Source of the DNA: Firmicutes bacterium UBA5493 | GTDB lineage: Bacteria; Bacillota; Limnochordia; Darwinibacteriales; Darwinibacteriaceae | DNA: 64,000 nt | Assembly: GCA_002424045.1 (NCBI GenBank) | Contig: DIPH01000020.1 | Coordinates: 37,262 to 101,261 of the forward strand | Reading direction: 5' to 3' | Shown: piece after piece, positions 53,072-61,861 of the stretch | Numbering within the stretch: the stretch's first letter is position 1 | Layout: every line of letters begins with the position of its first letter | Translations under genes and position numbers: made by a program | The notes under the pieces: model-generated | What the model saw: the letters and a program-made list of their open reading frames with translations, nothing else | The model's database searches: none | What the model was told of the DNA's origin: nothing

Positions 53072-54451
53072 GTGCCAAACGCTTGCTTTGGTGCGGGAAG
53101 AGAGGTGACAGTGAGAGTCCAAGTCCAAGGAGACCCAAAGATTCTCGTATCCTTAGAGGAAGGGCAGGAGTGGAGTGTCAGTGACCGTGTCAAAGACGGC
53201 GATACCCAGGACCGAGAACGTCGAGTGAAAGAGTGGATACGTCTGGGCATTCATCGGGTCTTTCAGGCCAGCTACAATTTGGCACCGAGTCCTTGGGGGA
53301 CGCTCACTGGAGTGCGACCTACAAAACTTGTACATTCGCTCTTTGATGGCGGCAGCTCTTGGCACCAAATAAGGAAGACACTACTGGAGATTTATGCTTT
53401 AAGTCCAGAGAAGGCAGATCTACTCGTGGATGTGGCAAAACGGCAGCGGGCATTTTTCCATCCCGGCCCGAATGATCCTATTGGCATCTATGTGGGTATT
53501 CCTTTCTGTCCCACGCGGTGTAGCTATTGCTCCTTCGCCGCCTATCCTTTGAACAGTCATGGACACTTATTGAAGGGTTTTCTGTCAGCCCTCAAGTTGG
53601 AAATTGAAGCGGTTGGAGATTTACTTGGAGAGTTGGGGCTAGAGGTGGAGAGTATTTATCTTGGCGGTGGCACTCCTACGACGATTACCGGCACTGACTT
53701 AAACAAACTGCTCAGCCTTATTCGAAGGAAGCTCTTTACTTCTGAGACCACGGAGTATACCGTAGAGGCAGGGAGACCGGAAACCCTTTCTCTGGAGACT
53801 TTAGGCATTCTCAAGAGTGCAGGGGTACAACGTATCAGTATAAATCCCCAAACCATGCATGATGAGACTCTTGAGTCTGTAGGGCGCCGGCATACAGTGG
53901 AGGATGTTCATAGGGCATTTACCTGGGCTCGGCAAGTGGGTATTCCCATCATCAACATGGATATCATTCTTGGTCTGCCAGGTGAAGGACTAGAGCATGT
54001 GGAGCACACCTTGAGAGAGGTAGGTAGACTTGGACCCGATAATCTCACCGTCCACAGCTTAAGCCTCAAGAGAGCGTCCCGACTGAAGAAATCATCAGAC
54101 GGGGTACATATAGCCCACTCCCAGGGAGAGGCCATGGTCAATCTGGCCCGAGATAGTGCTTTGAGCTGGGGCATGACTCCGTATTACTTGTATCGCCAAC
54201 GGCATATCTTAGGAGGTCTGGAGAATATTGGCTATGCTAGGCCTGACTACGCTTCCATTTATAATGTGCAAATGATGGAGGAAAGGCAGACAATTATCGC
54301 TCTAGGAGGCGGCGGCATGACTAAGCTGGTGTTTCCTGACCGTAGTCTTATTCGCAAGGCTAACCCGAAATGTCCGGCGACGTATAGCCAGCACATTAAG
54401 GATAGGCTGGTTGAAAAAATGGACCAGATCCGTAGACACATATTGGAGTAA
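53072..54451 (+). CDS. hemZ: Radical SAM protein HemZ (coproporphyrinogen dehydrogenase-like)
   Basis: HemZ is the second HemN-like radical-SAM protein of Firmicutes. The cluster motif is C146, C150, C153 in IPFCPTRCSYC, with LGGGTPTTI, the HemZ-type QTMHDETLESVGRRHT, and YYLYRQRHILGGLENIGY near the C-terminus. GTG 53072 is the first standard start, but it has no Shine-Dalgarno and leaves out about 30 residues that look like the family N-terminus. The frame is open from 52979 with only ATA and ATT as possible starts; ATT 52985 is nine bases after GTGGAG and may be the real one. It follows the metallo-hydrolase gene directly. Confidence 0.9.
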   Translation: MPNACFGAGREVTVRVQVQGDPKILVSLEEGQEWSVSDRVKDGDTQDRERRVKEWIRLGIHRVFQASYNLAPSPWGTLTGVRPTKLVHSLFDGGSSWHQIRKTLLEIYALSPEKADLLVDVAKRQRAFFHPGPNDPIGIYVGIPFCPTRCSYCSFAAYPLNSHGHLLKGFLSALKLEIEAVGDLLGELGLEVESIYLGGGTPTTITGTDLNKLLSLIRRKLFTSETTEYTVEAGRPETLSLETLGILKSAGVQRISINPQTMHDETLESVGRRHTVEDVHRAFTWARQVGIPIINMDIILGLPGEGLEHVEHTLREVGRLGPDNLTVHSLSLKRASRLKKSSDGVHIAHSQGEAMVNLARDSALSWGMTPYYLYRQRHILGGLENIGYARPDYASIYNVQMMEERQTIIALGGGGMTKLVFPDRSLIRKANPKCPATYSQHIKDRLVEKMDQIRRHILE

Positions 54452-54500
54452 ACACCAGCTCAGCTGGGATCTATTTGCTGGACAAGCAAAACTTGTTGGT

Positions 54501-54529
54501 TTGACATGGGGGCTTGTTTCAAGTACAAT
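54501..54529 (+). promoter_or_regulatory. Sigma-A promoter of the parvulin-TPR gene
   Basis: A perfect TTGACA (54501-54506), a 17-base spacer and TACAAT (54524-54529). A second TATAAT at 54548-54553 sits within the small palindrome CTTTCTTATAATAGAAAG. Confidence 0.82.
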
Positions 54530-54571
54530 TAGCATGTTGGTCTTTCTTATAATAGAAAGGGTTGGTACACG

Positions 54572-56062
54572 ATGTTTCACAGAATGCGGGACAGAATGAA
54601 AATGGTCGTTATCATCGTTATAGTGGCAATGGTCGGCGGCGGAGTTTGGGCAGCGCTGAGTTATTTCTTTGGCGGAAGGCAAGTAACGTCAACAGAAGCG
54701 GCAGCTGTAGTGGCTACCGTCAATGGCCAGGCTATTCATTTATACGATCTGCATCAGGTCTTCATTAATCAATTACAACAAATAGAAGCCCAGCAGGGCA
54801 CTCTGCCTGGTAGAGCCTATGAAGCGGTACGCTATCAAGCTCTAGATTTGATCGTTGGCAGTTTGGTGTTGAATCAGGAAATAGCGAAGCGGAATTTGAG
54901 TGCTTCTGCAGCTGAGATCGATGCTGAACTTCAGCGCATTATGGACCTCTTTCCCAGTGAAGACGAGTTCAAGACTCAGCTAGAGTATGCAGGGTTGACA
55001 GAAGATATCCTCAGGTCTCAGTTAGCAGAGGAGGTCAAGTACAATAAACTCACCCAAGAGATTATTGGTGATCTCCCCGTGAGTGAACAGGAAATTAGAG
55101 AAGCCTATGAACAGGTCCGGACCAGTCATATCCTCATACGTCCCGAAGGAGATAGTGACGAGGCCTGGATAGAGGCTGAAGAGCAAGCTTGGGATGTCTA
55201 TTCTCAAGTTACTATCGAGAACTTTGCAGAATTGGCCGAAGCTCTCTCTAGTGATGGTAGTGCCGTCCAGGGTGGAGACATTGGCTTTGTTCCCCGTGGA
55301 GCAACGGTATCCGAGTATGAGAATGTTGCCTTTTCCCTAGAAGTGGGCAAAATTAGCGAACCGGTTCGATCGACATATGGCTACCATATTATAACTGTGA
55401 CGGAGCGTAAAGAGGCCGAGGGAGAAGAATTTGAAGCGGCCCGTGCCGAGTTAGAAGAGAAGATCCGTAACGAAAAAGGTCAAGGGGATCTACTTGCCTG
55501 GTTTGAAGAGGTACGTGAGGCTGCCGACGTTGTAATCATGGATTATCAGATGCATGCCTTTGCTCATATGCAGGCTGATGAATATGAAGATGCAGTTCAT
55601 TACTATAAGTTGGCTATTGAGCAACAGCCGGGTGACGGTTACCTCTATGCATCTCTAGGAGACGCATACTATGAGATGGGTAATGTGGAGGAAGCCATTA
55701 ACCAGTACAAATTGGCGACAGAGGAATTTTCGGACTATGCGTTGTTTGCTGGACTTGGCGATCTGTACAGAGAGAGTGAGCGCTTTGATGAAGCAGCCGA
55801 GGCGTATCTCAAGGCTTCTGAATTGGTACCCAATGACATCTGGAGTCAGCTAGCCCTCTATCAATATCTCAAGGATATGGAACGTCACGATGACGCCCTA
55901 ATCATTGAAGAGCGTATTGAAGCGTTCCAAGCGAGGCAAGATGAATATCTAAGGGAGCTGCAAGAACAAGAAGCTACCACAGATGCATCTGAGGAAGCCG
56001 TTGAGGAAGTAGAGACAGAACTAGCAGAAGTACTGGATGGAGACTCTGACCCAGAAAACTAG
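54572..56062 (+). CDS. Membrane-anchored parvulin-type peptidyl-prolyl isomerase with TPR domain
   Basis: A SurA/PrsA-type chaperone that would help exported proteins fold. The 496-residue protein has an N-terminal membrane helix (about 10-32, no lipobox cysteine), a SurA-N-like helical domain (about 45-180, VNGQAIHLYDLHQVF), a parvulin domain starting at TSHILIRPEGDSDE with GGDIGFVPRG and GYHIITVTERKE, then at least three TPR repeats (about 325-460; AIEQQPGDGYLYASLGDAYYEMG), and an acidic tail. The parvulin-TPR fusion is unlike PrsA, which lacks TPRs. It has its own promoter and is followed by a terminator, so it is a single-gene unit in front of hisS. Confidence 0.88.
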   Translation: MFHRMRDRMKMVVIIVIVAMVGGGVWAALSYFFGGRQVTSTEAAAVVATVNGQAIHLYDLHQVFINQLQQIEAQQGTLPGRAYEAVRYQALDLIVGSLVLNQEIAKRNLSASAAEIDAELQRIMDLFPSEDEFKTQLEYAGLTEDILRSQLAEEVKYNKLTQEIIGDLPVSEQEIREAYEQVRTSHILIRPEGDSDEAWIEAEEQAWDVYSQVTIENFAELAEALSSDGSAVQGGDIGFVPRGATVSEYENVAFSLEVGKISEPVRSTYGYHIITVTERKEAEGEEFEAARAELEEKIRNEKGQGDLLAWFEEVREAADVVIMDYQMHAFAHMQADEYEDAVHYYKLAIEQQPGDGYLYASLGDAYYEMGNVEEAINQYKLATEEFSDYALFAGLGDLYRESERFDEAAEAYLKASELVPNDIWSQLALYQYLKDMERHDDALIIEERIEAFQARQDEYLRELQEQEATTDASEEAVEEVETELAEVLDGDSDPEN

Positions 56063-56068
56063 AGGCTC

Positions 56069-56101
56069 AGGCGAGTGGTGGCCATCATCACTCGCCTTTT
56101 T
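56069..56101 (+). terminator. Terminator before hisS
   Basis: GGCGAGTG-G-TG / CA-T-CACTCGCC stem followed by TTTTT, seven bases after the parvulin-TPR stop. No T-box motif is seen between it and hisS. Confidence 0.9.
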
Positions 56102-56120
56102 AACATGAGGGGGGAGCAGG

Positions 56121-57395
56121 ATGGCATTGACAACTAGACCGAGGGGTACCAACGATATTATCCCTGGGGAAATCGAACTGTGGCTTGAATTAGAAGAAAA
56201 GATCAGGACAGTCTGCCATGCTTACGGCTATAAAGAGTTGCGTACGCCCATGTTTGAGCACACCGAGCTCTTTCAGAGGGGTATTGGCGATACCACTGAC
56301 ATCGTAGAAAAGGAAATGTACACCTTTTTCGATCGGGGTAAACGTAGCATCACTCTCCGTCCAGAAGGCACAGCGCCATTGGTACGGGCTTACATAGAGA
56401 ACAACTTAGGTAGTGGATCCCTTCCTGTGAAGCTTTTTTACTATGGCCCCATGTTTCGTTATGAACGCCCTCAGGCAGGACGGTATAGGCAGTTTACGCA
56501 ATTCGGGTGTGAGGCCTTGGGCTCAGCAGATCCACTTCTGGATGTAGAAGCCATTGCTCTACCGTTAGAGATCTATCATGCCTGTGGCTTACGTGGCTTC
56601 GAGGTGGAACTCAATAGTATTGGTTGCCCGGAGTGCCGCAGTGCCTATCGCGAAGCATTGGTTGCCTACTTTGAACCGCTGGCAGAAACGATGTGCGGAA
56701 GCTGTCATGGACGGTTACACCGTAATCCCCTGCGCCTGCTGGACTGCAAAGTGGAAAGCTGCCAGGCAAATATAGAAGGGGCGCCCAGTATCATAGAGTA
56801 TCTTTGCCCCGACTGTGCAGATCACTTTTCAGCGGTGCGCACATACCTTGATGAACTGAAGATTCCCTACACATTGAATCCCCGCTTGGTCAGGGGTTTT
56901 GACTATTATACCCGTACCGTTTTTGAGGTCATCAGCTCGGAACTTGGTTCTCAAAATGCCATTGGCGGCGGCGGACGTTACGATGGGCTTGTGGAGGAAG
57001 TGGGGGGAAAACCAACGCCTGCTGTGGGCTATGCCGTTGGGGTTGATCGTCTTCTTCTGGCCCTAAAGAGCCAAGACAAGCTCAAGCTAAGCTTGCCAGG
57101 TCCCAACGCCTATCTAGTACACTTTGGTGCGGACACGAAGAGAAAGGCAGCGCAAATTGCCCACGCTTTGCGAGCCCGGGGATTGTGGATCGAACTTGAT
57201 TATTCCGACCGCAGTATCAAGGCGCAGATGAAAGCTGCTAACAGGCTTGACAGCCAGTATGTGCTCGTGATTGGCGAGGACGAGCTGGCCAAAAACCAGG
57301 CTGTTCTGAGAAATATGAAAGATGGACAGGAAGAACTAGTGGCTCTAGATGAACTAGAAAAGTTAACCAAGATCGTAGGAGCGTGTGCAAAATGA
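56121..57395 (+). CDS. hisS: Histidyl-tRNA synthetase
   Basis: HisRS charges tRNA-His. The 424-residue class II enzyme has motif 1 around [16 protein letters not shown], motif 2 [21 protein letters not shown], the histidine-specific [14 protein letters not shown] and GGGRYDGL, motif 3 in [14 protein letters not shown], and a C-terminal anticodon domain. ATG follows GAGGGGGGAG. It shares four bases with aspS, which it precedes as in Bacillus. The usual T-box leader in front of hisS is absent. Confidence 0.97.
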   Translation: MALTTRPRGTNDIIPGEIELWLELEEKIRTVCHAYGYKELRTPMFEHTELFQRGIGDTTDIVEKEMYTFFDRGKRSITLRPEGTAPLVRAYIENNLGSGSLPVKLFYYGPMFRYERPQAGRYRQFTQFGCEALGSADPLLDVEAIALPLEIYHACGLRGFEVELNSIGCPECRSAYREALVAYFEPLAETMCGSCHGRLHRNPLRLLDCKVESCQANIEGAPSIIEYLCPDCADHFSAVRTYLDELKIPYTLNPRLVRGFDYYTRTVFEVISSELGSQNAIGGGGRYDGLVEEVGGKPTPAVGYAVGVDRLLLALKSQDKLKLSLPGPNAYLVHFGADTKRKAAQIAHALRARGLWIELDYSDRSIKAQMKAANRLDSQYVLVIGEDELAKNQAVLRNMKDGQEELVALDELEKLTKIVGACAK

Positions 57396-59161
57396 CAGAA
57401 TGGAAACGGACGCATCATTGTGGGGAAGTAAGGAGAAGTCATGTTGGCCAGACAGTTACCCTCAATGGCTGGGTAAATCGCAGAAGGGATCTTGGGCAAG
57501 TTATCTTCGTGGATCTGCGAGATCGTTCTGGAGTGGTGCAGATCGTGTTAGATCCCGAAGTGCTTGGCCCAGAGCAGTTTTCCCTGGCGGAGCGTTTGCG
57601 CAGTGAATTTGTTATCTCAGTGCAAGGCACTGTGGTTGAACGTCCAGAGGGACAGGTAAACGTGATAATGGAGACTGGTGAAGTTGAACTTCATGTCTCA
57701 AGTCTCACAGTTCTATCTGAAGCGAAAACGCCACCGTTCCACATTCATCAGGCGTCTGATGTCGACGAGTCATTGCGCTTGAAGTATCGCTATTTGCATC
57801 TGAGGAGCAAAGAGTTGCAGGATACCATAGCCCTGCGCCACAGGACAGTGGCTGCAGTTCGTTCATATTTGGATAAAGAGGGTTTTTTAGACATCGAGAC
57901 GCCACTTCTGATACGTTCTACTCCCGAAGGGGCCAGAGACTACATTGTTCCGAGCCGTGTGCATCCCGGTGAGTTTTATGCCTTACCCCAGTCACCCCAG
58001 CTTTTCAAGCAATTGCTCATGATTGGTGGTTTTGAGCGTTACTACCAGATGGCACGCTGTTTTCGTGATGAAGACCTCAGGGCTGATCGGCAACCTGAGT
58101 TTACTCAAATTGATGTGGAAATGTCCTTCGTAGATCGCGAAGAAGTGATGAATACGATGGAAGCTATGATTGTTCATGTGCTTTCTGAAGTGAAGGGGGT
58201 CAAGGTAGAATCACCTATCCCACGGCTGTCTTACCAAGAAGCCATGGATCGCTTCGGTTCTGACAAGCCGGATACACGCTTTGCTATGGAGATCGGCGAT
58301 GTTGCAGCACATCTGGGAGGTAGCGAATTTCGAGTCTTTGCCGATACGTTGAAAGCAGGCGGTGTGGTTAAGGGCCTGAACGTAAAAGGTGGGGCTAGTT
58401 TCACACGAAGGCAGATCGATCAATTGAGTGAGCAAGCTGTGGCCATGGGAGCCAAAGGACTTATGTGGTTCTCCCTAGAAGACAATCAAGTCCGTTCGCC
58501 TATTGCTAAGTTTCTGAAGGAGGATGAACTTCAGGGTATCCAAAGGGAGTTAGCTGGTGAAGTGGGTGACCTTCTGCTTTTGGTTGCTGGAAGCTATGAC
58601 CTTGTAAGCGAAGTGCTTGGGCGTCTTAGATTGTCATTGGGGAAAGAGCTTGGACTCATCGATGAGAATCTCTATAACCTGCTCTGGGTAATTGATTGGC
58701 CACTCCTTGTCTATGATGAAGAAAATGGACGCTATATGGCTGCGCATCATCCCTTTACTGCTCCCCTTGATGAGGATGTAGATCTCTTGGAAAGCGATCC
58801 CGGTAAGGCCAGGGCCAAAGCATATGACCTTGTTCTAAACGGGGTAGAACTCGGAGGCGGTAGTATTCGTATTACAAGCCGCGCCCTGCAGGAAAGAATG
58901 TTTGCAGCCTTGGGGTTCACCATGGAAGAAGCCCATAGTCAGTTCGGATATTTCTTGGAAGCCTTTGAATATGGTGCACCTCCCCATGGAGGAATTGCCT
59001 TTGGATTGGATCGCCTGGTTATGCTGCTAGCAAAACGGCAATCCATTCGAGACGTCATCGCCTTTCCAAAAACGATTAGCGCTTCGGATCTGATGATCGA
59101 AGCGCCATCTACGGTGAGCCAAAAACAGTTGGATGAGCTGAAAATTAGCTTGAAAGACTGA
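57392..59161 (+). CDS. aspS: Aspartyl-tRNA synthetase
   Basis: AspRS charges tRNA-Asp, and in some organisms tRNA-Asn too. The 589-residue bacterial-type enzyme has an N-terminal OB-fold anticodon domain ([20 protein letters not shown]), motif 2 with [18 protein letters not shown], a GAD insertion domain, and motif 3 in [15 protein letters not shown] 57392, overlapping the hisS stop, is about eight bases after AGGAGCG; GTG 57383 is also in frame. The end overlaps the opposite holin-like gene by 17 bases. Confidence 0.97.
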   Translation: MTEWKRTHHCGEVRRSHVGQTVTLNGWVNRRRDLGQVIFVDLRDRSGVVQIVLDPEVLGPEQFSLAERLRSEFVISVQGTVVERPEGQVNVIMETGEVELHVSSLTVLSEAKTPPFHIHQASDVDESLRLKYRYLHLRSKELQDTIALRHRTVAAVRSYLDKEGFLDIETPLLIRSTPEGARDYIVPSRVHPGEFYALPQSPQLFKQLLMIGGFERYYQMARCFRDEDLRADRQPEFTQIDVEMSFVDREEVMNTMEAMIVHVLSEVKGVKVESPIPRLSYQEAMDRFGSDKPDTRFAMEIGDVAAHLGGSEFRVFADTLKAGGVVKGLNVKGGASFTRRQIDQLSEQAVAMGAKGLMWFSLEDNQVRSPIAKFLKEDELQGIQRELAGEVGDLLLLVAGSYDLVSEVLGRLRLSLGKELGLIDENLYNLLWVIDWPLLVYDEENGRYMAAHHPFTAPLDEDVDLLESDPGKARAKAYDLVLNGVELGGGSIRITSRALQERMFAALGFTMEEAHSQFGYFLEAFEYGAPPHGGIAFGLDRLVMLLAKRQSIRDVIAFPKTISASDLMIEAPSTVSQKQLDELKISLKD

Positions 59162-59426
59162 GAGTTTTGGCCAGGTCATGGACGATGTTCGCACCCCTGG
59201 AAATGACTACGCCTGTCACTAGATAGTCTAGGACTATGTGGCGTACTGGAATTTCCAAAGTACTGAGCACTCCTATGCCGGTGGCCCATGCTAGAGCGAC
59301 CCCTAAAACCCCGGATAGGAAAGGCAAATAACGAGTGTCCAGATTGGGAAGGACAGTTTTTATGGTGTTGGTTAACACTTCCACCACAAAGGCAACCGCC
59401 AGCACCTTGCCGAGAAGTTGTTCCAT
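59145..59426 (-). CDS. Small holin-like membrane protein
   Basis: A 93-residue protein with two to three hydrophobic segments: [42 protein letters not shown] and [21 protein letters not shown]. The pattern resembles small phage-holin-type proteins that are common in Firmicutes, but no lytic genes are near. ATG 59426 is eight bases after a strong AAAGGAGG; an in-frame TTG at 59432 is too close to it. Its 3' end overlaps the 3' end of aspS on the other strand. Confidence 0.7.
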   Translation of the reverse strand: MEQLLGKVLAVAFVVEVLTNTIKTVLPNLDTRYLPFLSGVLGVALAWATGIGVLSTLEIPVRHIVLDYLVTGVVISRGANIVHDLAKTLSLSS

Positions 59427-59504
59427 GTTCAAGACCTCCTTTCTCTAGATGTATGTACACCCATTTCTCAGTAGAACCGGGAAAAATCGGTACAAGGAGG
59501 GGAC

Positions 59505-59533
59505 TTGAATCTACCCGTCTGGTGTGATATCAT
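59505..59533 (+). promoter_or_regulatory. Sigma-A promoter of the 6S RNA
   Basis: TTGAAT (59505-59510), a 17-base spacer and TATCAT (59528-59533). Transcription would start at about 59540-59541, exactly where the 6S-like fold begins. Confidence 0.75.
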
Positions 59534-59540
59534 CTGTTTA

Positions 59541-59733
59541 GACGTTGATCCCCTGCTGTGCTCGCGATCAATCTGGCCTTGTTATGAGCCAACACCATAA
59601 CACAGGGAACTTTAACTCGTATTAGCTAGGGCGGGCCCCCTTGAGGGGAGGTTCGAACTAGTACGGTGAGTACCCACCTGCAAACGCAGGTTCATTCAGG
59701 TCAGCACTAGCGGCATGGTGGGGGTGTTTATTT
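59541..59733 (+). ncRNA. ssrS: 6S RNA
   Basis: 6S RNA binds the housekeeping RNA polymerase holoenzyme by mimicking an open promoter. The 5' arm CCCCTGCTGTGCTCGCGA and the 3' arm AGCGGCATGGTGGGGG pair as the closing stem and match the conserved ends of the family (TGTTCGC near the 5' end and GCGGCAT near the 3' end). A conserved TGAGCC follows in the left half. The apical hairpin CCCC-TTGA-GGGG is at the exact centre near 59640, and smaller stems GTTATG/CATAAC and CCTGC/GCAGG flank the open bubble. Location between aspS and tcdA-rarA is the same as that of bsrB in Bacillus subtilis. It fills the 390-base gap between the holin-like gene and tcdA. Confidence 0.85.
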
Positions 59734-59821
59734 CTTACCCCTGTTGATTGCGGAGCAATCACCTTGGAGTTTCGTTTCACTAAACATCCGGGAAAGGGTT
59801 TTTTTTTTTTGGAGGACAACC

Positions 59822-60511
59822 ATGGAAGATCGATTTTCCCGCACTGAATTGGTTCTAGGAACAGAAGGTCTCGCGCGTCTCGCCGCCGCGAAGGTTGCGG
59901 TGGTAGGGGTGGGGGGAGTGGGGGGTTATGTGGCGGAAGCACTATCCCGCTCAGGCATTGGAGCCCTTGTTTTGGTGGACCATGATATCATAAGCATAAC
60001 GAATCTCAATCGTCAGATCATTGCCCTGGACTCTACCCTAGGTCGTCCTAAGGTAGAGGTCATGGCGGAAAGAGTCTTACAGATCAATCCCCACTGCAAG
60101 GTGGATATCCACCAAGTGTATTATGGGAAGGACATTCACCATGAACTGATCCCCCCTGATGTTGATTTTGTGGCCGATGCCATTGATAGCGTGCGCTCCA
60201 AAGCAGACTTGATCAAGGAGTCTTTACATACACAGACTGCCATCATTTCTTCCCTCGGTATGGGCAACAAGCTCGATCCAAGCCGTGTGGAAATTACTGA
60301 TATTTCCAAAACCCATACCTGTCCCTTAGCCCGAGCGGTACGGTTGGAACTTCGTAAGCGTGGCATCAGCCAGGGAGTTCCAGTGGTCTTTTCCACCGAG
60401 CCCCCTGTGGGCAAAAAGCAGGGGCGGCTGCCTGGGAGTACGTCCTTTGTTCCGCCGGCTGCAGGTCTTTTGATGGCTAGTTGGATAGTGAGGAAGGTGT
60501 CGTCGCCATAA
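59822..60511 (+). CDS. tcdA: tRNA threonylcarbamoyladenosine dehydratase TcdA
   Basis: TcdA (CsdL, YrvM) is an E1-like enzyme that cyclises t6A in tRNA to ct6A using ATP. The 229-residue protein has RTELVLGTEGLARLAAAKVA, the nucleotide-binding VGVGGVGGYVAEAL, LVDHDIISITNLNRQI, VADAIDSVRSKADLI and the C-terminal GSTSFVPPAAGLLMASWIV. ATG 59822 lies nine bases after GGAGG. A T12 run directly precedes the Shine-Dalgarno. It forms a pair with rarA, 12 bases downstream. Confidence 0.94.
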   Translation: MEDRFSRTELVLGTEGLARLAAAKVAVVGVGGVGGYVAEALSRSGIGALVLVDHDIISITNLNRQIIALDSTLGRPKVEVMAERVLQINPHCKVDIHQVYYGKDIHHELIPPDVDFVADAIDSVRSKADLIKESLHTQTAIISSLGMGNKLDPSRVEITDISKTHTCPLARAVRLELRKRGISQGVPVVFSTEPPVGKKQGRLPGSTSFVPPAAGLLMASWIVRKVSSP

Positions 60512-60523
60512 GGAGGTATAGTC

Positions 60524-61834
60524 ATGGACCTATTTGACCAGAGCTCTCTGAGGCATGCTAATGCCCCTTTAGCCGTGCGTATGCGGCCAGAATCCCTCGA
60601 TGAATATGTGGGGCAAGAGCATATTCTAGGCGAAGGAAGACTATTGCGTAGAGCCATCACGGAGGATGTCCTTCGCTCCATTATTCTTTACGGGCCACCT
60701 GGGGTGGGCAAGACCACCTTGGGCTATGTGGTCTCCAAGACTACCAAAGGGGTTTTTGTTAATGTAAGCGCCACCACTACTGGAGTGGCCGAACTGAAAA
60801 AGCTCGCTAGTGAAGCGAGAGATAGAAGGGCTTTTCATGGTCAACGAACAATTCTCTTTGTGGATGAGATTCAAAGGCTGAACAAGGGGCAACAGGATGT
60901 ACTGTTGCCTGCCGTGGAACAAGGGGATCTGATCCTAATTGGCGCTACCACCGAAAACCCCTATTTCGAGGTAAATGCCGCTTTACTCAGCCGCTCTCAG
61001 ATCTACCAACTCAAGCCTTTGACAGCAGACGACCTATTAATGGTAGCTAGAAACGCCCTTCGGGCTCCTAGGGGCTTAGGTGAGATCAACTGCACGGTGT
61101 CGGAAGAAGCATTAGCACACCTAGCGCGCATCGCCAACGGAGATGCCCGGGTGCTTCTTAACAATTTAGAATTCGCGGTTTTGACCACATTACCGAACGA
61201 AGAAGGGATGCGGCGGGTGGATTTGGCCATAGCAGAGGAGGCCGCCCAGGCCCAGAGGGTGCGCTATGACAAGAGTGGGGATAACCACTATGATGTGATC
61301 TCCGCCTTTATCAAATCATTGCGGGGTAGTGACCCCGATGCCGCACTCTATTGGTATGCCCGCATGGTGTATGCCAGTGAAGATCCCCGCTTTATTGTAC
61401 GTCGCCTTTTAGTTCATGCAGCGGAAGATGTGGGTATGGCAGATCCTACTGCGATACTCATGGCTCAGGCTGCAGGTTTTGCCTTAGAGTGGCTAGGTAT
61501 GCCCGAAGCCCGTATACCTATAGCCCAAGCCATCATTTATATTGCGACCGCTCCAAAGAGTAACTCTGTCATCACTGCAGTTGATGGTGCACTTGCCGCT
61601 GTGGAGAAGACTGGGGCTTATCCCGTTCCAACCCATCTGCGGGACGCACATTATGCCGGCGCAGCTAAACTAGGCCATGGTCAAGGGTATAAGTACCCCC
61701 ACGACTATCCCCATCATTATGTTGCTCAAGACTATTTGCCCGAGAACATGGGGGATTATCAAGTGTACGTACCTTCAGATCAAGGACGCGAAAAAATCAT
61801 CAAAGAACGCCTAGAATATTTCCGCAAGCGTTAA
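60524..61834 (+). CDS. rarA: Replication-associated recombination protein RarA (MgsA)
   Basis: RarA is an AAA+ ATPase acting at stalled replication forks. The 436-residue protein begins RPESLDEYVGQEHIL, has Walker A YGPPGVGKTTLGYVV, Walker B ILFVDEIQRLNKGQQDVLLP, sensor 1 LIGATTENPYFEVN and a C-terminal tetramerisation domain with LRDAHYAGAAKLGHG and KYPHDYPHH. AAGGAGG precedes the ATG. The tcdA-rarA-Rrf2 order matches Bacillus yrvM-yrvN-cymR. Confidence 0.95.
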   Translation: MDLFDQSSLRHANAPLAVRMRPESLDEYVGQEHILGEGRLLRRAITEDVLRSIILYGPPGVGKTTLGYVVSKTTKGVFVNVSATTTGVAELKKLASEARDRRAFHGQRTILFVDEIQRLNKGQQDVLLPAVEQGDLILIGATTENPYFEVNAALLSRSQIYQLKPLTADDLLMVARNALRAPRGLGEINCTVSEEALAHLARIANGDARVLLNNLEFAVLTTLPNEEGMRRVDLAIAEEAAQAQRVRYDKSGDNHYDVISAFIKSLRGSDPDAALYWYARMVYASEDPRFIVRRLLVHAAEDVGMADPTAILMAQAAGFALEWLGMPEARIPIAQAIIYIATAPKSNSVITAVDGALAAVEKTGAYPVPTHLRDAHYAGAAKLGHGQGYKYPHDYPHHYVAQDYLPENMGDYQVYVPSDQGREKIIKERLEYFRKR

Positions 61835-61861
61835 AACTGCCTATTGTCCACACCCGATTTG

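Noticed and set aside
56063..56120. Possible T-box riboswitch in front of hisS
   Set aside because: The gap holds only a terminator of 33 bases; no room for a T-box and no TGGNACC-like bulge was seen.
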